The notes: a model not told the origin generated them from the letters alone. A DNA stretch of 64,000 nt from Chlorokybus atmophyticus (GCA_009103225.1 RHPI01000797.1:1162705-1226704), one strand, 5' to 3'; positions 1 through 14,035 are shown, counted from the first letter of the stretch. Program-made: numbers and translations.

Positions 1-2040
1 CCTCCTCTTCCCCATTCCTCTCGCTTCTTCCTGAAAGGCTTGGCAAAATCACTTCCGAAAGACAAGCCTTTTGCAGACAGGCACGTACCCGAGTTATCAC
101 ACGATTGTTTCATGCAAGCTTTGAGTGAAAAGCAAACTCGATTGTGCACACAGGTGATCAGGATGTTGCTTCAGTACCGGCCGAAAGCAGCGGGGCGTCT
201 GCTGGCGGAGAGGCCCGAGGCGGTGCGGGGGTTCTTCCGAGCAGAGGATGTGATGACTGCGGACGCTCCTCCTAACTCGACTTTGCAACAGCAGCGGCGG
301 GTAACGCTGTTCTTCCAGCACTTCTCTATGAACGGGGACTTCCGGCACGGGGCCCGCGCCCTCTCTCGCTACGCGCTTAAGCACAGGTGAGGTGGGGTGC
401 GTAGTAATACAACAACTCCACAACGTCAAGTAAAGCACATCAGCTGCTATAATTGCAATGTCACTTGAACATCGGCTGTCCGTACAGGGCTGACCAACAT
501 GGACACACTGTGTGTGCATCGTGCACTACAATCAGGTCTCGAAAGTTATTTGTCTTGATGACTCAACCATCTCTTTGTTTCAGGGATCGGTGCTGGGGTG
601 AGCTTGTGTGGGAGGGAGCGCACGCGCAGTCGCCGGTCATGGTCGCAGCCAAACCCCACTATTTCCTCGAGCTTGACATTGTACGCCTCAACAATACTGA
701 TGCGTGTCAACATTACTTGTCACCTCTCATGGCGCACATGCGACAGGTCAGGACTGTGAGGAACTTTCTGGCGCGCGTGCCTGAGTTTTGGGAGAGTGCG
801 GAGCTCCGAGAGGAGATCCTCACTGGCGATATTATCGCTTTAGACTATGACTACTTTGTGGCAGAGTTCGATCGGTGAGACAACACGCAGCACATGCCCT
901 GCTGACATTGCATTACTTACACACGTTTATAAGGGGTTGATGGCCGCTGCTGCAGGTGGCTTGCAGCGGCTGATGATGTTGAGGAGGACGATTTCTACTT
1001 GCGCCGCGCTTACGAGCGTCGCTTTGAAGAGCTCGTTCGCGAGTTAGAAGACTACTTAGCTGAGGTATTGGTTCAGTTGCTTCTCCACCTCAAGCACTAA
1101 TCGCTCATATTGTGCTCTTGTTCTGCATGCAGGAGAGCTTGCAGTCTCTTTGCACGCAACTGTTCCCGTTCCTTTCGCCCAAGGACACCCTGCGTGTCTT
1201 GCAAGGCCTCGTCCCCCACAATGAGAGTCGCTCGGCTGCTGTAGACACAGCGCTCTTTGGTCGCAACGCTCCCAAAGAAGACCTTCAAGAGATTACCTTC
1301 CTGTGCGCCATATCCAAACAAGGCCGTCAGGTGATAATCCAATCAAACCTGTTTATGTGGAGGCTTCCAGCTTCTCTGCGTGGGCTAATGAGCTGTTATG
1401 TGGCGCCCTCAGGTGGCCAAGCTTTTGCAGGAGGATGAGTACGAGGAGCTGCGTGCGGAAGTTAAACAGGCCGCGCAAACACTTGCCAGCTGTTCTGCTG
1501 CGGAGGATGAGGCCGGCCATTGGCACGTGCGAAGGCAGTACGCCAGAGCTCTAAAGGACAAGAGGACTGAACCCAGGGTGGATGTACTGCGCCATCTATT
1601 TGCTGAGGTACACATGAATACACACATGTGTTTACGTTTGCTGTGGTGTTCCAGTTAGTGTTAATCTGTCAACTATTTGCTTTTGTCCTGAGTAGGGTTG
1701 GCTGCTGAGATGGAGGCTTTATCAACTGCAACGAGAAGGGCTGGAAGAAGTTATGCGCGGCAGTGGCATTGAGTATCAGCTTCAAGGGTCGGAACACAAG
1801 GAGCTCACGAAAGACCGCAAGCGGAGAAGGAAAGAGCGCAAATCCAAGAAGAGGAAAAATCGAGCGCGATACAGGGACAGCAGTAGTAGCGATGACAGTG
1901 ATGGGCGCAAAGAGGCGGGTGAGTTTGCTGGATGGAAGTTGCAGAGTGATGGATTCGCTTACACATGGAGCCCAAGTGAGCTGCCAGACTATCTTGCGGA
2001 TCATGCTCTGTCATGTTGGCTCGCATCAACACCTCGTTGA
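1..2040 (+). CDS. Unrecognised six-exon protein with Lys/Arg-rich C-terminus (5' partial)
   Basis: Six exons join in one frame with GT-AG borders: 1-386, 584-874, 956-1064, 1133-1330, 1413-1607 and 1696-2040 (TGA). The first exon is open to the window edge, so the start lies outside or in an unseen exon. The protein is mostly charged and helical. Visible pieces include FLARVPEFWESAELREEI, an acidic patch EEDDFYLRRAYERRFEELV, and near the C-terminus a basic run (RKRRRKERKSKKRKNR) followed by SSSSDDSD, which looks like a bipartite nuclear signal next to a phospho-acceptor patch. I do not recognise the family. A nuclear location is an inference from composition only. Its end converges with the WD40 gene, about 225 bp away. 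Exon joins are well supported because codons split at borders rebuild sensible residues. Confidence 0.75.
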
Positions 2041-2264
2041 TTAGCCATTGAGTTCAACCTGATTGCAGTGCACGAATGGTATGTTACAGTGTGGTAGCAA
2101 GCTAGACTTTATTAGGTGCATTGATAGTAATGAGGCTAGTGTTACTGGCTAGGAGGGTAGTCGCGAGTTGCGTAATGTAGGCTACTGCTGTTGAGGAGAC
2201 TTTCAGGTATCTGGTACATCGCCTTCGTATTGCACACCTGCACAAGTTGCCCACTGTGTGTGAG

Positions 2265-5194
2265 TTACACGGTCACAAATTGGGTTGCTGCATTGCACGC
2301 AGCAGTGTTGCTTGCCTCAGGTTCCCAATCAGAGGGGCGCCACAGCGCTTCCAGTGACGGCTTGGCTTCCAAAGATGCCACCCACTTGGGATGCAGCTGC
2401 TTGCCAATCACCCTGCCAACGCACCATATAAGCTTCATGCGCAACACATGCCACATGGTGTGTCTATGCAATGCAGCCACGTACTTGGGAGCCCAGAGCG
2501 GTTGAACCTCCTCAATGGGCTTCAGCTCGACGTACGGTCCAGCGGCGCGGCTGGCAGCGGTAGCGGCAGCGACGGACGCTGCGGGGCCAACCGCCTGCAG
2601 CGCAGCCGCCCTGTCAAATTCCTCCGCAGCAGCGCGCTGCAGTCGCGCGGCCACCCGTGCGGACGACAGCACGCCAGGCTGTGCACACGGCGCCGGTTGC
2701 ACGCTGGCTGCATCCATGTCAGTTGATTGTGCAATGCTGTTACTTATACTCTCCTCCTCGGGTATGCCCGGCAACGCACCCGCTGCCTGACTAGGTTCAA
2801 TGAGTGCTCTCTCACTTGCTATGTTGGTCTGTACCGCAGCACCATCACCGGCTGAGAGCGGGTTCACTTGAGCGTGTGCCTTGCGCGCAACAGCGGGTTT
2901 GGGTATCCGTGTGGGTGGCAGCGGCTGTGCGGGCTGGTGGTCCCTCTGCTGTAGCTGCTGCTGCTGTAACGAGCTCGCCAGCGCCACAGCAGCTTCATGA
3001 GCCACACGCAGTTTCGCGGGGACCCTTTGCGGGACCGGATTGTCATCCTCATTGCGGCCGCCGCCATCATCATCACCACCCTCATCGTGTCTCACAACAG
3101 AGCCTTGCTGTTGGTTATCCGCGCCGCCATCATCATTGGGTGTTGAGGCCACCTCAATGAGCTCCTCATCGCGCACGACGCGCAGCGGTCCCGTCCTCGT
3201 GCACACGAGCAATAGCTCCGCGGCGGGTGAGGGCTTGCGAACGGGCACGGCGTCGCTGTACGCGCAGTGCACGACCCCTCCCTCGCGACGGAACTCAAAG
3301 CACTTTGCCGGCCGCTTCTCAGTCAAGCAGTGCAGCTGCAGCAGGCCAGTGGAATAGGCGACGGCTAGCAGAGCGCCGTCCTTGCGCAGCGCCAACCCTG
3401 CAAGCACCTGCCTAGGCTTGCTACTGTTGTCGGGTAATGCGGGCTGGCTCCAAAGCAGCTGGGAGCTCTGCTTGTTATTGTTGTTGGTGGTGGTGGTGGG
3501 AATGGACCACAACTGCACAGCGCCACTCAGGAACCCAACCGCGATCAGGCTCGAATCCACACCTGTAAGAGAAGAACGCGCTGAGGCTAATGACAACGAC
3601 ACCCAAGCATGTTTGTGGCAAACACACTCACTGACTTTGACGCAAGTGACAGCCCTTGAAGGACTTACTTGTTGTTGGGTCGGAGTGATGAGGCGAGCAC
3701 GTGCTCATGCACAAAACCGCAGTGCCGTCATTTTTCTCAGCAACGGTATGCTGCAGTTGCAACGAGGGCACGCCGTCATCGGCCTCGAGATACAGCTCGT
3801 GGGCCTCGTCCGGCACACGCCACAGCCGCACGGACCCGTCCTTGTGGCCCGTGACGAGCGTGTCCACAAGCACGTTGTCATCACCATCCTCATCATCATG
3901 TCTTCTTCTCTCAAAGGCGACGGCCGTGACGGCTTCTTCTGCCGGGAGTGCGGTGATGGCGGCGAGGGCGCCATCGGTGAGGCGCCACAGCAGCAGGGAG
4001 CCGTCCTCGCCGGCGCTCGCGGCAAGCAGGCCGTCCGGCGCGACCGCAAATGCCGCGATGGCTGACGCGTGCGAACCAAGCTGGTAAACCTGGCTGAACC
4101 CCGATGACGGGTCTCTGCGCCCAACATCCCCCCTGTGCACATGTGCGCATGTGTGCGTGCAGGCGTGTGTGCGTCTGCTTCTGATAATACACTACATATT
4201 GCAAACATCAGTGAGCCAGGATGAGTGGTTGTTGTACCTGTGCAGTGCGTCCTGGTCGTTGGGATGGAAGCGGAATGCGGCCCTGTCCTGTTCGGGCAGT
4301 CGCACGTACAGCAGCTTCTCGGACACCTCCAGTACAAACAGCAGCTCTCCGGGCCTTCCGGGCACCATCTCCACCTGCGTGTGCAAACAATCTTGGGCAA
4401 TCGACAATCATGCATACTCCTGCATCTGCATGCGTGTGTGCCCCTATATGGCCATGCACAATTCCATATAAGCAAACGGCGATGAAGTGCATCTGCGTTG
4501 CGGAGAAGGTTCAAGGCTGAACATGCCCGCTCGTGACTGACTGCAGTGCTGTTTTTCTGCCGCTGTCGCTTAGACAACAGGTAAAAATGCCCAGTTAATA
4601 ACAGTTCCAGCCGTGCCCATTCCATTTGCAGAACATGCGCGGAGTTACAGAAAATGTGATGACACCAGATGTTGGCTCGTATTGCATGCGTTCATTACTC
4701 GTGGGCCAAAGATTTCAACTTGTTATGGTGTGACTTGATTGACGAAGCCGCCGGAGTTCGTTGTAAAATGAAAGAAGTTGATTTTGCTCGCTGTGGGCAT
4801 TTAAATCATGCACCTGCCGCCATGTCTTTCCCACGGGCACCAGCTGCTTCTCCTCCCCCTCCCCTTCCCCGTCATCCTCCTCGCCGACTGTCCTCCCCTT
4901 GCGTCGTCGTCGTCGGCACAGCTGGAACCGTCTTGCTGTGGTCTCTCCCCTGGCGAGGTCGCAGCTCCGGATCTCCCCGCCCCTTCCCGCAAGCAGCACG
5001 TGGCAGACGTCGTTGGGGTCCCAACCACCGCAAACAGACGACCGCGGGGCGTCCTCCTCAGGGACGTCGTTGTCGTTGTCGTTGTTGGGGTCGCCTCCTC
5101 CTCCGCGCAGCAGGCGCACCACCAGGCTGCCCCGCATGCCTGGTCCCTCATGCCCGCCGCCCCCTTGCCGCCGACCACGCCGCTGACCACACAC
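2265..5194 (-). CDS. WD40-repeat protein with long disordered linker
   Basis: Reading on the minus strand, exons are about 5194-4814, 4374-4238, 4089-3669 and 3562-2265 (TAA). The third exon holds two clear WD repeats (AASAGEDGSLLLWRL and TGHKDGSVRLWRV). The fourth opens with a third (AVGFLSGAVQLWS), then beta-propeller-like blades, then about 130 residues rich in Gln, Pro, Asp and Gly, and a C-terminal segment KPIEEVQPLWAPKYVAAL. The 3669/3562 junction splits a Ser codon and keeps frame (donor GTAAGT). The first exon is rich in Gly/Asp/Arg and its start is not fixed, because no convincing ATG sits above it. WD40 propellers are scaffolds for protein complexes; which complex cannot be told. 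I could not assign it to a named orthologue. Confidence 0.7.
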
Positions 5195-5380
5195 TGTGGT
5201 TTTCCCGCCGAAGTGTGTGTGTTTGAAAAACTAAACCTAAACCCAGCCCTAAACCCAACACGTCGTCCGGTATGCGAATGAATGCTGTGGCTTGTTGTGC
5301 TTTTACTTGTAGTCAGGTGTCAGGTGGTAGGCAGGCCGGTATGGCTTGGCGGCGGGGCGTCGCTGGCGAAGCAGCTGACG

Positions 5381-6614
5381 ATGGAAAGGAGGGGCGCACG
5401 CCCGCTGCAGGCGTCACCGCTGCTGGTGCGAAGACTAGCAGCAGAGGGTGAGTGCGTGGGGTGGGTGGGTAGTGTCTGAATCAGCAGCAGTGCTAGCACT
5501 GAGTATGCAATCAACCCCACGCACTAACCCAAGCAACAACCAGCTAGCATTGTGCACAGTAGCCAACTTAGCTGAACCAAGGCACACATCCACGTCTGCA
5601 CGCAATCAAGACGGTGTAAGCATTTGCAGCAAGCAAACCGCACTCCATGCCTCTACACGTTTCCTTACTGCCAACCCCTGCGATGCCACATACATTGTAA
5701 TCAATAATTTGGTTGGGTAGTAATTGTCGCAAGCTATACTTGCATGTAAGCTAAGGAAAGAGGAAATGCAACAGAGGTTGAAAGTCAGCGTGCGTGCCAA
5801 GTGCTGTCAGTTGTGCTCTCTAGCGTAGGTGGGTGGGTGGGTGCATTATGTTGTTGCTTGATAAACGCATTCATGCATGCATTCTAAGGCCCATGCTTGC
5901 AAAGGAGAGATTAGCATTCACAGTCAGCACGTATTGTTGCTATCACCGATTGTGTTGTCAATTTCAAGGTGTTCGTGTTGATGGTCGCGCAGGCACTCCA
6001 GCTTTCAGCAGCCGGGTTATAGAGCTCAAGTTCGACGAGGAGTATGACAAGGCCATCAAGTCCATCTACGGTAACAGCGTGTACTGGCACTTGACTGAGA
6101 CAATCAGTCCCATGCGCCATGTTGATGCGTGTGTGCATGCGTGCATGAGAAACACTTGCTTTGGCGGGGTGAGTCGCAGATGAAGGCAAGCTTGCGGTCG
6201 TCGACTTTACGGCCAAGTGCGATCCATGTAAGTGCTACCAATTACGTGGCTCTGATGTGTTCACCGCGCGCGCACGTATCAACGCTGACTTCCCAACGCA
6301 GGCCAGAGGATTGCACCGCTGTACAATAAGCTGAGCGAAGACTTCCCCGACATGTCCTTCTTCAAAGTGGACGTTGATGCGATATGAGACACACACGCAC
6401 ACCGCAAGCAAGGTTACTCTATGCAGCAAACACTCACTGTGCTCTTTGCGGACGACATTTGCAGGAGCCGTTGAAGAACGCGGTGATGAGATTGGACATC
6501 GAGGCGGTGCCCACGTTCAAGTTTCATAAGGCTGGCAAACAATTTTTGCTGCAGGGTGCAAACCCGCATAACCTCCGGAGCGGCATCTTGCAAAAAGGGG
6601 CAATAGTGATTTAG
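5381..6614 (+). CDS. Thioredoxin-fold protein, TXNL1-like, with CDPC active site
   Basis: Five exons: 5381-5447, 5969-6070, 6180-6227, 6302-6378 (or 6372) and 6465-6614. Phases agree at every join. The domain reads VVDFTAKCDPCQRIAPLYNK, then FFKVDVD, then EAVPTFKFHKAGK with the cis-proline of thioredoxins, and ends QGANPHNLRSGI, which recalls the thioredoxin domain of TXNL1. The usual WCGPC is here KCDPC: both cysteines are kept, but Trp is replaced by Lys and Gly by Asp, and the CDPC motif is split by an intron. No PITH domain follows. The N-terminus from ATG 5381 is Arg-rich with no acidic residue after Glu2 (MERRGARPLQASPLLVRRLA) and could be an organelle presequence; an upstream in-frame ATG at 5282 would add a hydrophobic stretch. 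The fourth intron lacks an ideal donor (GCGATA at 6379 or GTTGAT at 6373). Confidence 0.8.
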
Positions 6615-8019
<1,405 letters not shown>

Positions 8020-9888
8020 TCACACTTTGTAGTTCAACAACTTCAACTCTGCTTTGCATTGCTTATCCTCAACCAGTTGACGCAGTGCATACATGGCCTC
8101 CTTTTGACGCAGTTGGGCTAGCTTAACCAGCGCAATTAAGGCTCCGGCCTCCCGGATCAAGCGCCTGCTCTCTGCATCACTGGATGCGACACTGCCCAGG
8201 GCAAGTGCAGCACAGGCCTTGATGGCATCTGTGCCAGATTGCAGCAGCGCAACTAGCGGGGGTAGGGCTCCGGCCTCACGGATCAAGCGCCTGCTCTCTG
8301 CATCACCAGATGCGATCTGGCCCAGTACATCTGCAGCCCAGGGCTTGCCATCGTCCGTTTCGGATTGCAACAGCGCAACCAGCGGGGGTATGGCTCCGGC
8401 CTCACGAATCAAGCGCTTGCTCTCTGTATCACTAGATCGCGCGACAATGCAGAGTGCATTTGCAGCACGAACATTGACATCATCTGTGCGGAATCGCAGC
8501 AGCGCAACCAGCAGGGGTATGGCTCCGGCTTCACGGATCAAGCGCCCGTTTTCTGCATCACTGAATGCGACATTGACCAGTGCACCTGCAGCCTGGGCCT
8601 TGCCTTTGTCCTTGCCTGATCGCAACAGCTCAACCAGCGAGGGTATGGCTCCGGCCTCACGGATCAAGCGCCTACTTTCTGCATCAGTGAATGCAACAAT
8701 GCCCAGTGCATGTGCAGCCTTGGCCTTGCCGTCGTCCGTGCCGGATTGCAACAGCGCAGCCAGCGGGGTAATGGCTCCGGCCTCACGGATCCAGCTCGTG
8801 TTCTCTGTATCACAAGCGACATTGGCTAGTGCACTTGCAGCCAGGACCTTGCCGTCGTCCGTTCCAGATCGCAACAGCGCAACAAGCGGGGGTATGGCTC
8901 CAGCCTCACGGATCAAGCGCCTGCTCTCTGTATCACTGACTGCAACAATGGCTAGTGCAAGTGCAGCCCAGTCCTTGCCATCGTCCGTGCCAGAGTGCAA
9001 CAGCGCAACCAGCGAGGGTATGGCTCCGGCCTCTTGAATCAAGCGCCTGCTCTCTATGCCACTGAGTGCGACATTGGCTAGTGCATTTGCAGCCCAGGCC
9101 TTGCCGTCGTCCGTGCCGGATTGCAACAGCACAACCAGCAGGGGTATGGCTCCGGCTTCACGGACCAAGCGCCTGCTCTCATTGTCACACGCGACATCGG
9201 CCAGTGCACGTGCAGCCTGCGCTTTGCCGGATGGCAACAGCGCAACCAGCGGAGGTATGGCTCCAGCCTCACGGATCAACCTCCTGACCTCCTGCACATC
9301 CTCCTAACCTGCTCCGCTTGCCGCATCCTCAAGTAGGCGTCGCAATGCTCGTGCCGCACCCTCTTTGCTGCTGGGTGTGCCGCAGTGGAGTGTGTCAACC
9401 AATTGATTAACCTGGTTGCCGACGCTGCCGGCTGAAGCGGCAGCGCGTTGCTCTCCTGCACTGCTCTCAAGGCGCTGCAGTACGGATGATGCGGTCTTAC
9501 TGGGGCGCTGTGCAACAATCTGTTGCAACAGGACAATTGCTTCGGGGTGCTGTAACGCACGACGCCCTTCCTCCAACTGCGCAATGCCCTCCAGAGCGGC
9601 AGCAGCCACTCGCATGGCAGAGGGCAGCCCCAACTCCAATGTCTTGAGCAGCGGCAGCACAAAAGCATTGGCGCCTTGCCGTTGCTCAATACCTTTTCCC
9701 CAGCTGAACAAGTTGTAGATGTTGCTGGCTACTGCATCCACATCCACGCCTTCCACTGATGAATCACGAGACGCACTGGCGCAAGCATCGACCGGCGGCT
9801 GTGAAGTGATGCTACGAAGCATGCCTTGCAGATGACTGACTTCACTAGCGCTACTGCTGGTGCCTGCCATTGCCCACGCGTCAATCAT
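8020..9888 (-). CDS. Armadillo-repeat protein interrupted by one in-frame TAG
   Basis: The N-terminal part runs from ATG 9888 (or ATG 9870) to a TAG at about 9304-9306. It is helical, with NIYNLFSWGKGIEQRQGANA and LQRLESSAGEQRAAA. The same frame then continues with about ten armadillo-type repeats of 41-43 residues, consensus SRRLIREAGAIPPLVALLQ followed by SGTDDGKAWAANALANVA, and ends at 8020. Armadillo repeats form a solenoid that binds proteins, as in plant ARM and PUB proteins. No U-box or F-box is seen. The decayed paralogue at 25.1-25.8 kb has AAG (Lys) exactly where this copy has TAG, so the original gene was continuous. Possible readings are a recent nonsense mutation, a sequencing error, or two products. 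A 62-bp GT-AG intron could join an alternative ATG at 9938 to the second exon. Confidence 0.75.
8080..9297 (-). repeat. Tandem 126-bp coding repeats (armadillo units)
   Basis: Nine full units and one partial unit of about 123-129 bp share strong nucleotide identity, for example the block ggctccggcctcacggatca recurring about every 126 bp. Such identity at DNA level points to recent unit duplication or gene conversion. Confidence 0.9.
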
Positions 9889-10003
9889 CAACGCACATGT
9901 CGAGCAGCAGCCAGTTCAAGATGATACCTGGCAATGCCATGGATGCCGCTGCCGCGCGCAGTGGCTCAGACACACGTGCTAACCAAGCCAGGGCTGGGCT
10001 GTA

Positions 10004-10747
10004 TCATGCGTATGTGATGAATTCCTCCGCTTCCAGCAGTTTCACAATCTCAAGGACCTCTGCCTCCACCGCATCCAGTATGTCATGGTTGTCGGACGTG
10101 CTTAAGACCGTTGCCTTGATGGTCATCACCATGATGCGGACAGCCTTGAAGGGGAAGCGCTGCGAGTACCCTCCATCTTTTGCAAAGTTATTGGCCGCAA
10201 CGCACAACTTGGCCGGTTTTGTGATGAGCTTGTTGTAGCAGGCTGACCGCTGGCTGACATCGTTGCTGTACGAGTACTCAAGGTAGAGATCGAAATACGC
10301 TTGCAGATTATCGTGAAATCCTCGCAGCTCCTGGCCTTCAACTGCTTGCCGCACCTCTATGAGTGCAGTGGTTTGGCGAAGGGACGCTTGCGTAATCTGT
10401 TGGCTTATGTCGTTCCTCATGTCCTCCACAGCGTTTCTGAGCTTGTTGTTGTCTTGTTCTCGCACTGTCTCCCAGTGCTTGAATGTAGTTTTGACGTTTG
10501 TGTCTATAGCGTCCAGCGCTTGGTTGACCAGCGCGTATTGCTGCGCTGCTTTCATCTCTCGTTGCGCCGCGTAGAGGCGCACGGCGAGGTCTCCAAGCCC
10601 AAGCACGATGCCAGCGGTGCTCACAGCGATGGAGAGCGTCCCACCTGTGACGACGTTGCCAATGACGCTGCTCACCACGGCACCCGCAACGCTGGCTGCC
10701 ATGCTATCTCCAGACGCAGTCTCATTGGCGGCTTTGACAGCTTTCAT
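10004..10747 (-). CDS. Helical protein with Gly/Ala-rich hydrophobic N-terminal segment
   Basis: A single open frame of 247 residues from ATG 10747 to TGA 10004. Residues about 17-58 are hydrophobic and rich in Gly, Ala, Ser and Val (GAVVSSVIGNVVTGGTLSIA), long enough to enter a membrane. Residues about 60-140 look like amphipathic helices or coiled coil (YAAQREMKAAQQYALVNQAL, DISQQITQASLRQTTALIE), followed by a mixed C-terminal domain. The family is not recognised. An upstream minus-strand exon (about 11114-11018) could encode an acidic leader starting MAGAEAPPPPEAEADGEEGE, but its splice phase to this frame does not fit, so I leave it out. It lies about 115 bp upstream of the armadillo gene on the same strand. 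The arrangement resembles membrane-active helical bundles paired with solenoid sensors, but that is only an idea. Confidence 0.55.
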   Translation of the reverse strand: MKAVKAANETASGDSMAASVAGAVVSSVIGNVVTGGTLSIAVSTAGIVLGLGDLAVRLYAAQREMKAAQQYALVNQALDAIDTNVKTTFKHWETVREQDNNKLRNAVEDMRNDISQQITQASLRQTTALIEVRQAVEGQELRGFHDNLQAYFDLYLEYSYSNDVSQRSACYNKLITKPAKLCVAANNFAKDGGYSQRFPFKAVRIMVMTIKATVLSTSDNHDILDAVEAEVLEIVKLLEAEEFITYA

Positions 10748-11116
10748 TGTCCTCCTTCAGAGGCAACAACCTCTGGCTGCCAAACTTCCTGCACGTGTTA
10801 TGGATCAGAACATAGAGGTGCAAGTGCAGTGAAAGGAAGCCTATTTGACACACGGCTCGGGCTCCGTGCATGCAAATGGTCAGCGTGGCTGCTGCTGCTA
10901 TATGTTGCTGGGTGCAAAAGGCAAGGCAAACGTGATAGCGCTGTGCGGCCTGCCTGCCCCGTGACAAGACTGCACAAATACTCTGCCATGCCAGCGACAG
11001 CGACTCACCTCTGGAGCTGACCTTGCACGCCTCACCCGTCCCCTCGTCCTCTTCCTCGCCTTCCTCCCCGTCCGCCTCAGCCTCTGGCGGAGGAGGCGCC
11101 TCTGCCCCCGCCACAC

Positions 11117-13084
11117 CTACAGCTCCCTCCCCCAGCCTCCCGTTAGTTCAGTCGGCTGACGCTCCAGCTGGCTCCTCCACTGCAACTCTGCTTGCAAGGC
11201 TGGCTGCAAAGCAATGACTGCGTCAATGCATGCCACATCGTGATGTTACTCACAGACGTAACTCGCAGCACTCGCAGTCAAAACCTTCAGCTGCCAAGCA
11301 CACGTGAGTCTTGCCAGCGCTTAGCTTGGACCGGCCTGGCCTGGCCTGGTCTTGCCTGGCTTGGTGCCAGGCCGGGCATGCACTGCGTCACTGCAAGGTT
11401 GAGTGCCAGTCAGCTGTCTTATTCTCACCGCAAGGTGGAGGAGCGCATGGATAAAGTCGCCGGCGCCTGCGCTGAGAGTGATGGCGTCGCTGCTCCTAGC
11501 CCTGCTTATACAGCTCAAACCACCAACCCACCAACCCACCCCCCACGCACCCAGCCAGCCACCCACTCGCCGCCGCTGCCGCCGCCCGTCACACCAGCAG
11601 CGGCAGCAGCAGCGACAGTGTGGACTACGTCACTGAAGAGGAGTGCTGCGCGGGAGGCTCTCCCTGCGACAATTGCCATTTGTTATGACACTTCATTCTG
11701 CATGCCTGGGGCAAGTGTTATGCAGCGGCTTGTCGGCTAGCCGGGGCAAAATAACGTTTTCATAGGGCGGACAAAATGTCCAAAAACCAACATAGAGCGC
11801 GAAGTTCGAGAAAAACCAAGATATTTCCAGAGGTTTGCGCCCGTCCATGCGCCGACATTCGAGTTTTTACAGCATGGCGGCCCTATGTATACCCAGTGAA
11901 CTAGGCTGTTGCGGTGAAGTAAACTCGCTTGTAAGTATGCAAAATATATGCAGTAAAGTCCAAATAACGGGGGCGCATAGCCCGATCTCTCCATCCACAA
12001 TGCGGTTAATTACCGCTGGTTACAAGTTGGTTACGTGTGTTAGAGTCTTGACGGGACGTGAAACGATAACGATAAACTAAGAGGTTTCTAACTCGGACCT
12101 TAATACCTTAATACCTTTTCATGTATATATGCAGTAATAACAGTTTTTAATTATACTCAAGCTCCCCAATCCGCATACCACATACCTGATGTGATCATAT
12201 GTACGTTACGTACAACGATAACACTAGCGAATATGCAGGTGATAGCTTGCAATACATGATCCACATCATAAATATGCAGGCATATATTGGCATAAATACC
12301 GCATATTTGTACCCGATACATATAAAAACATGACTTGATAAGCCTTATCGTACATTTTTTTACACACACGTACACTGGTGTGCGTATGTGCCGCATTGTA
12401 TGTGTTGATGTCCCATCACTTCAACTACATGTTCATTTTATATAAATATATTCAATATGTGCGGAAACTGTACAACACGGCATTATAGGAGGTATGATAT
12501 ATATTATGATAGCGCTTTTCAAGCCTAGACTTGCCGGTCACCATGCTGTAACAAGTACAGCTGTGAATGTTACATAATGCGCTACAATACGTGTAAACCT
12601 TCAATTACAACACACCTTCATAGGAGAGCATCCAAAGAAGGAGCTACAGATGACCACGCGCTCAATCACCTCCAGCTGATCAAAGGCCCTCTTTGAATTT
12701 GTTGCTCTGATATATAATTTTTTGAATTTGCTAAGCACTTTTTACCTGGCAGGTAAGAGCCTTTTGCTTAGAAGGGGGGGGGGGGGGGGGGGGGGGNCTC
12801 GGCTATACTAGGGGGTATAGCTCCATAAATACATTTGCATGCATGCAACCATTACATGGCATGTTATGCACGTTATAATGTAAGCTTATACCTTGCTACC
12901 GACACTAGCCAAACCAAAAAAGTCGGTTGTGTTATGCCACGCAAGAGGACCTGTTATACAAGCACGCATGTGTCAGTGAGAGATGTGTGCGTATGTCCGC
13001 GCGCGTGTGCATGCGAGAGAGGGTGAGACTGACAATGTGCGAGTGCGTGCGTGCTCATGTGTGTGTGCGTGCGTGCGTGCGTGC

Positions 13085-13086
<2 letters not shown>
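11117..13086. other. No gene seen; CCTGG-type repeats and AT-rich stretch
   Basis: At 11330-11375 there are short imperfect ggcctggcctgg repeats. From 12000 to 12750 the sequence is AT-rich and without convincing frames. A poly-G run with an N follows at 12774-12797. Confidence 0.5.
12774..12797. repeat. Poly-G run ending in N
   Basis: About 23 consecutive G followed by an N at 12797. It probably marks a sequencing stop or a scaffold join. Confidence 0.95.
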
Positions 13087-13803
<717 letters not shown>

Positions 13804-14035
13804 TGCTATTATTGATGTTGTGGTGATGGTGATTGTGCGCGTGTGGTGTGTATGAGTTGTGTGGAAAAGACAATGAGATGGAGACGAAGTGCTTGTGCGT
13901 GCGTCAGCGTTGTTCTTGCTGTTACATGAGCACGCGCGTGCGCGCATGAGAGTGTGTCTGGCATTGTGTGTCCGTGTATGTGCACATGCGTTGTGATGGC
14001 AACTGGTTGGTGAAAGTAATATACGAGTTCACAAC

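Noticed and set aside
5221-5262. Telomere tract (ctaaacctaaaccc)
   Set aside because: Only a few imperfect units inside a gene-bearing region; not a telomere.
8219-9037. 272-residue plus-strand frame rich in Ser/Ala
   Set aside because: Antisense shadow of the armadillo repeats; periodic for the same reason.
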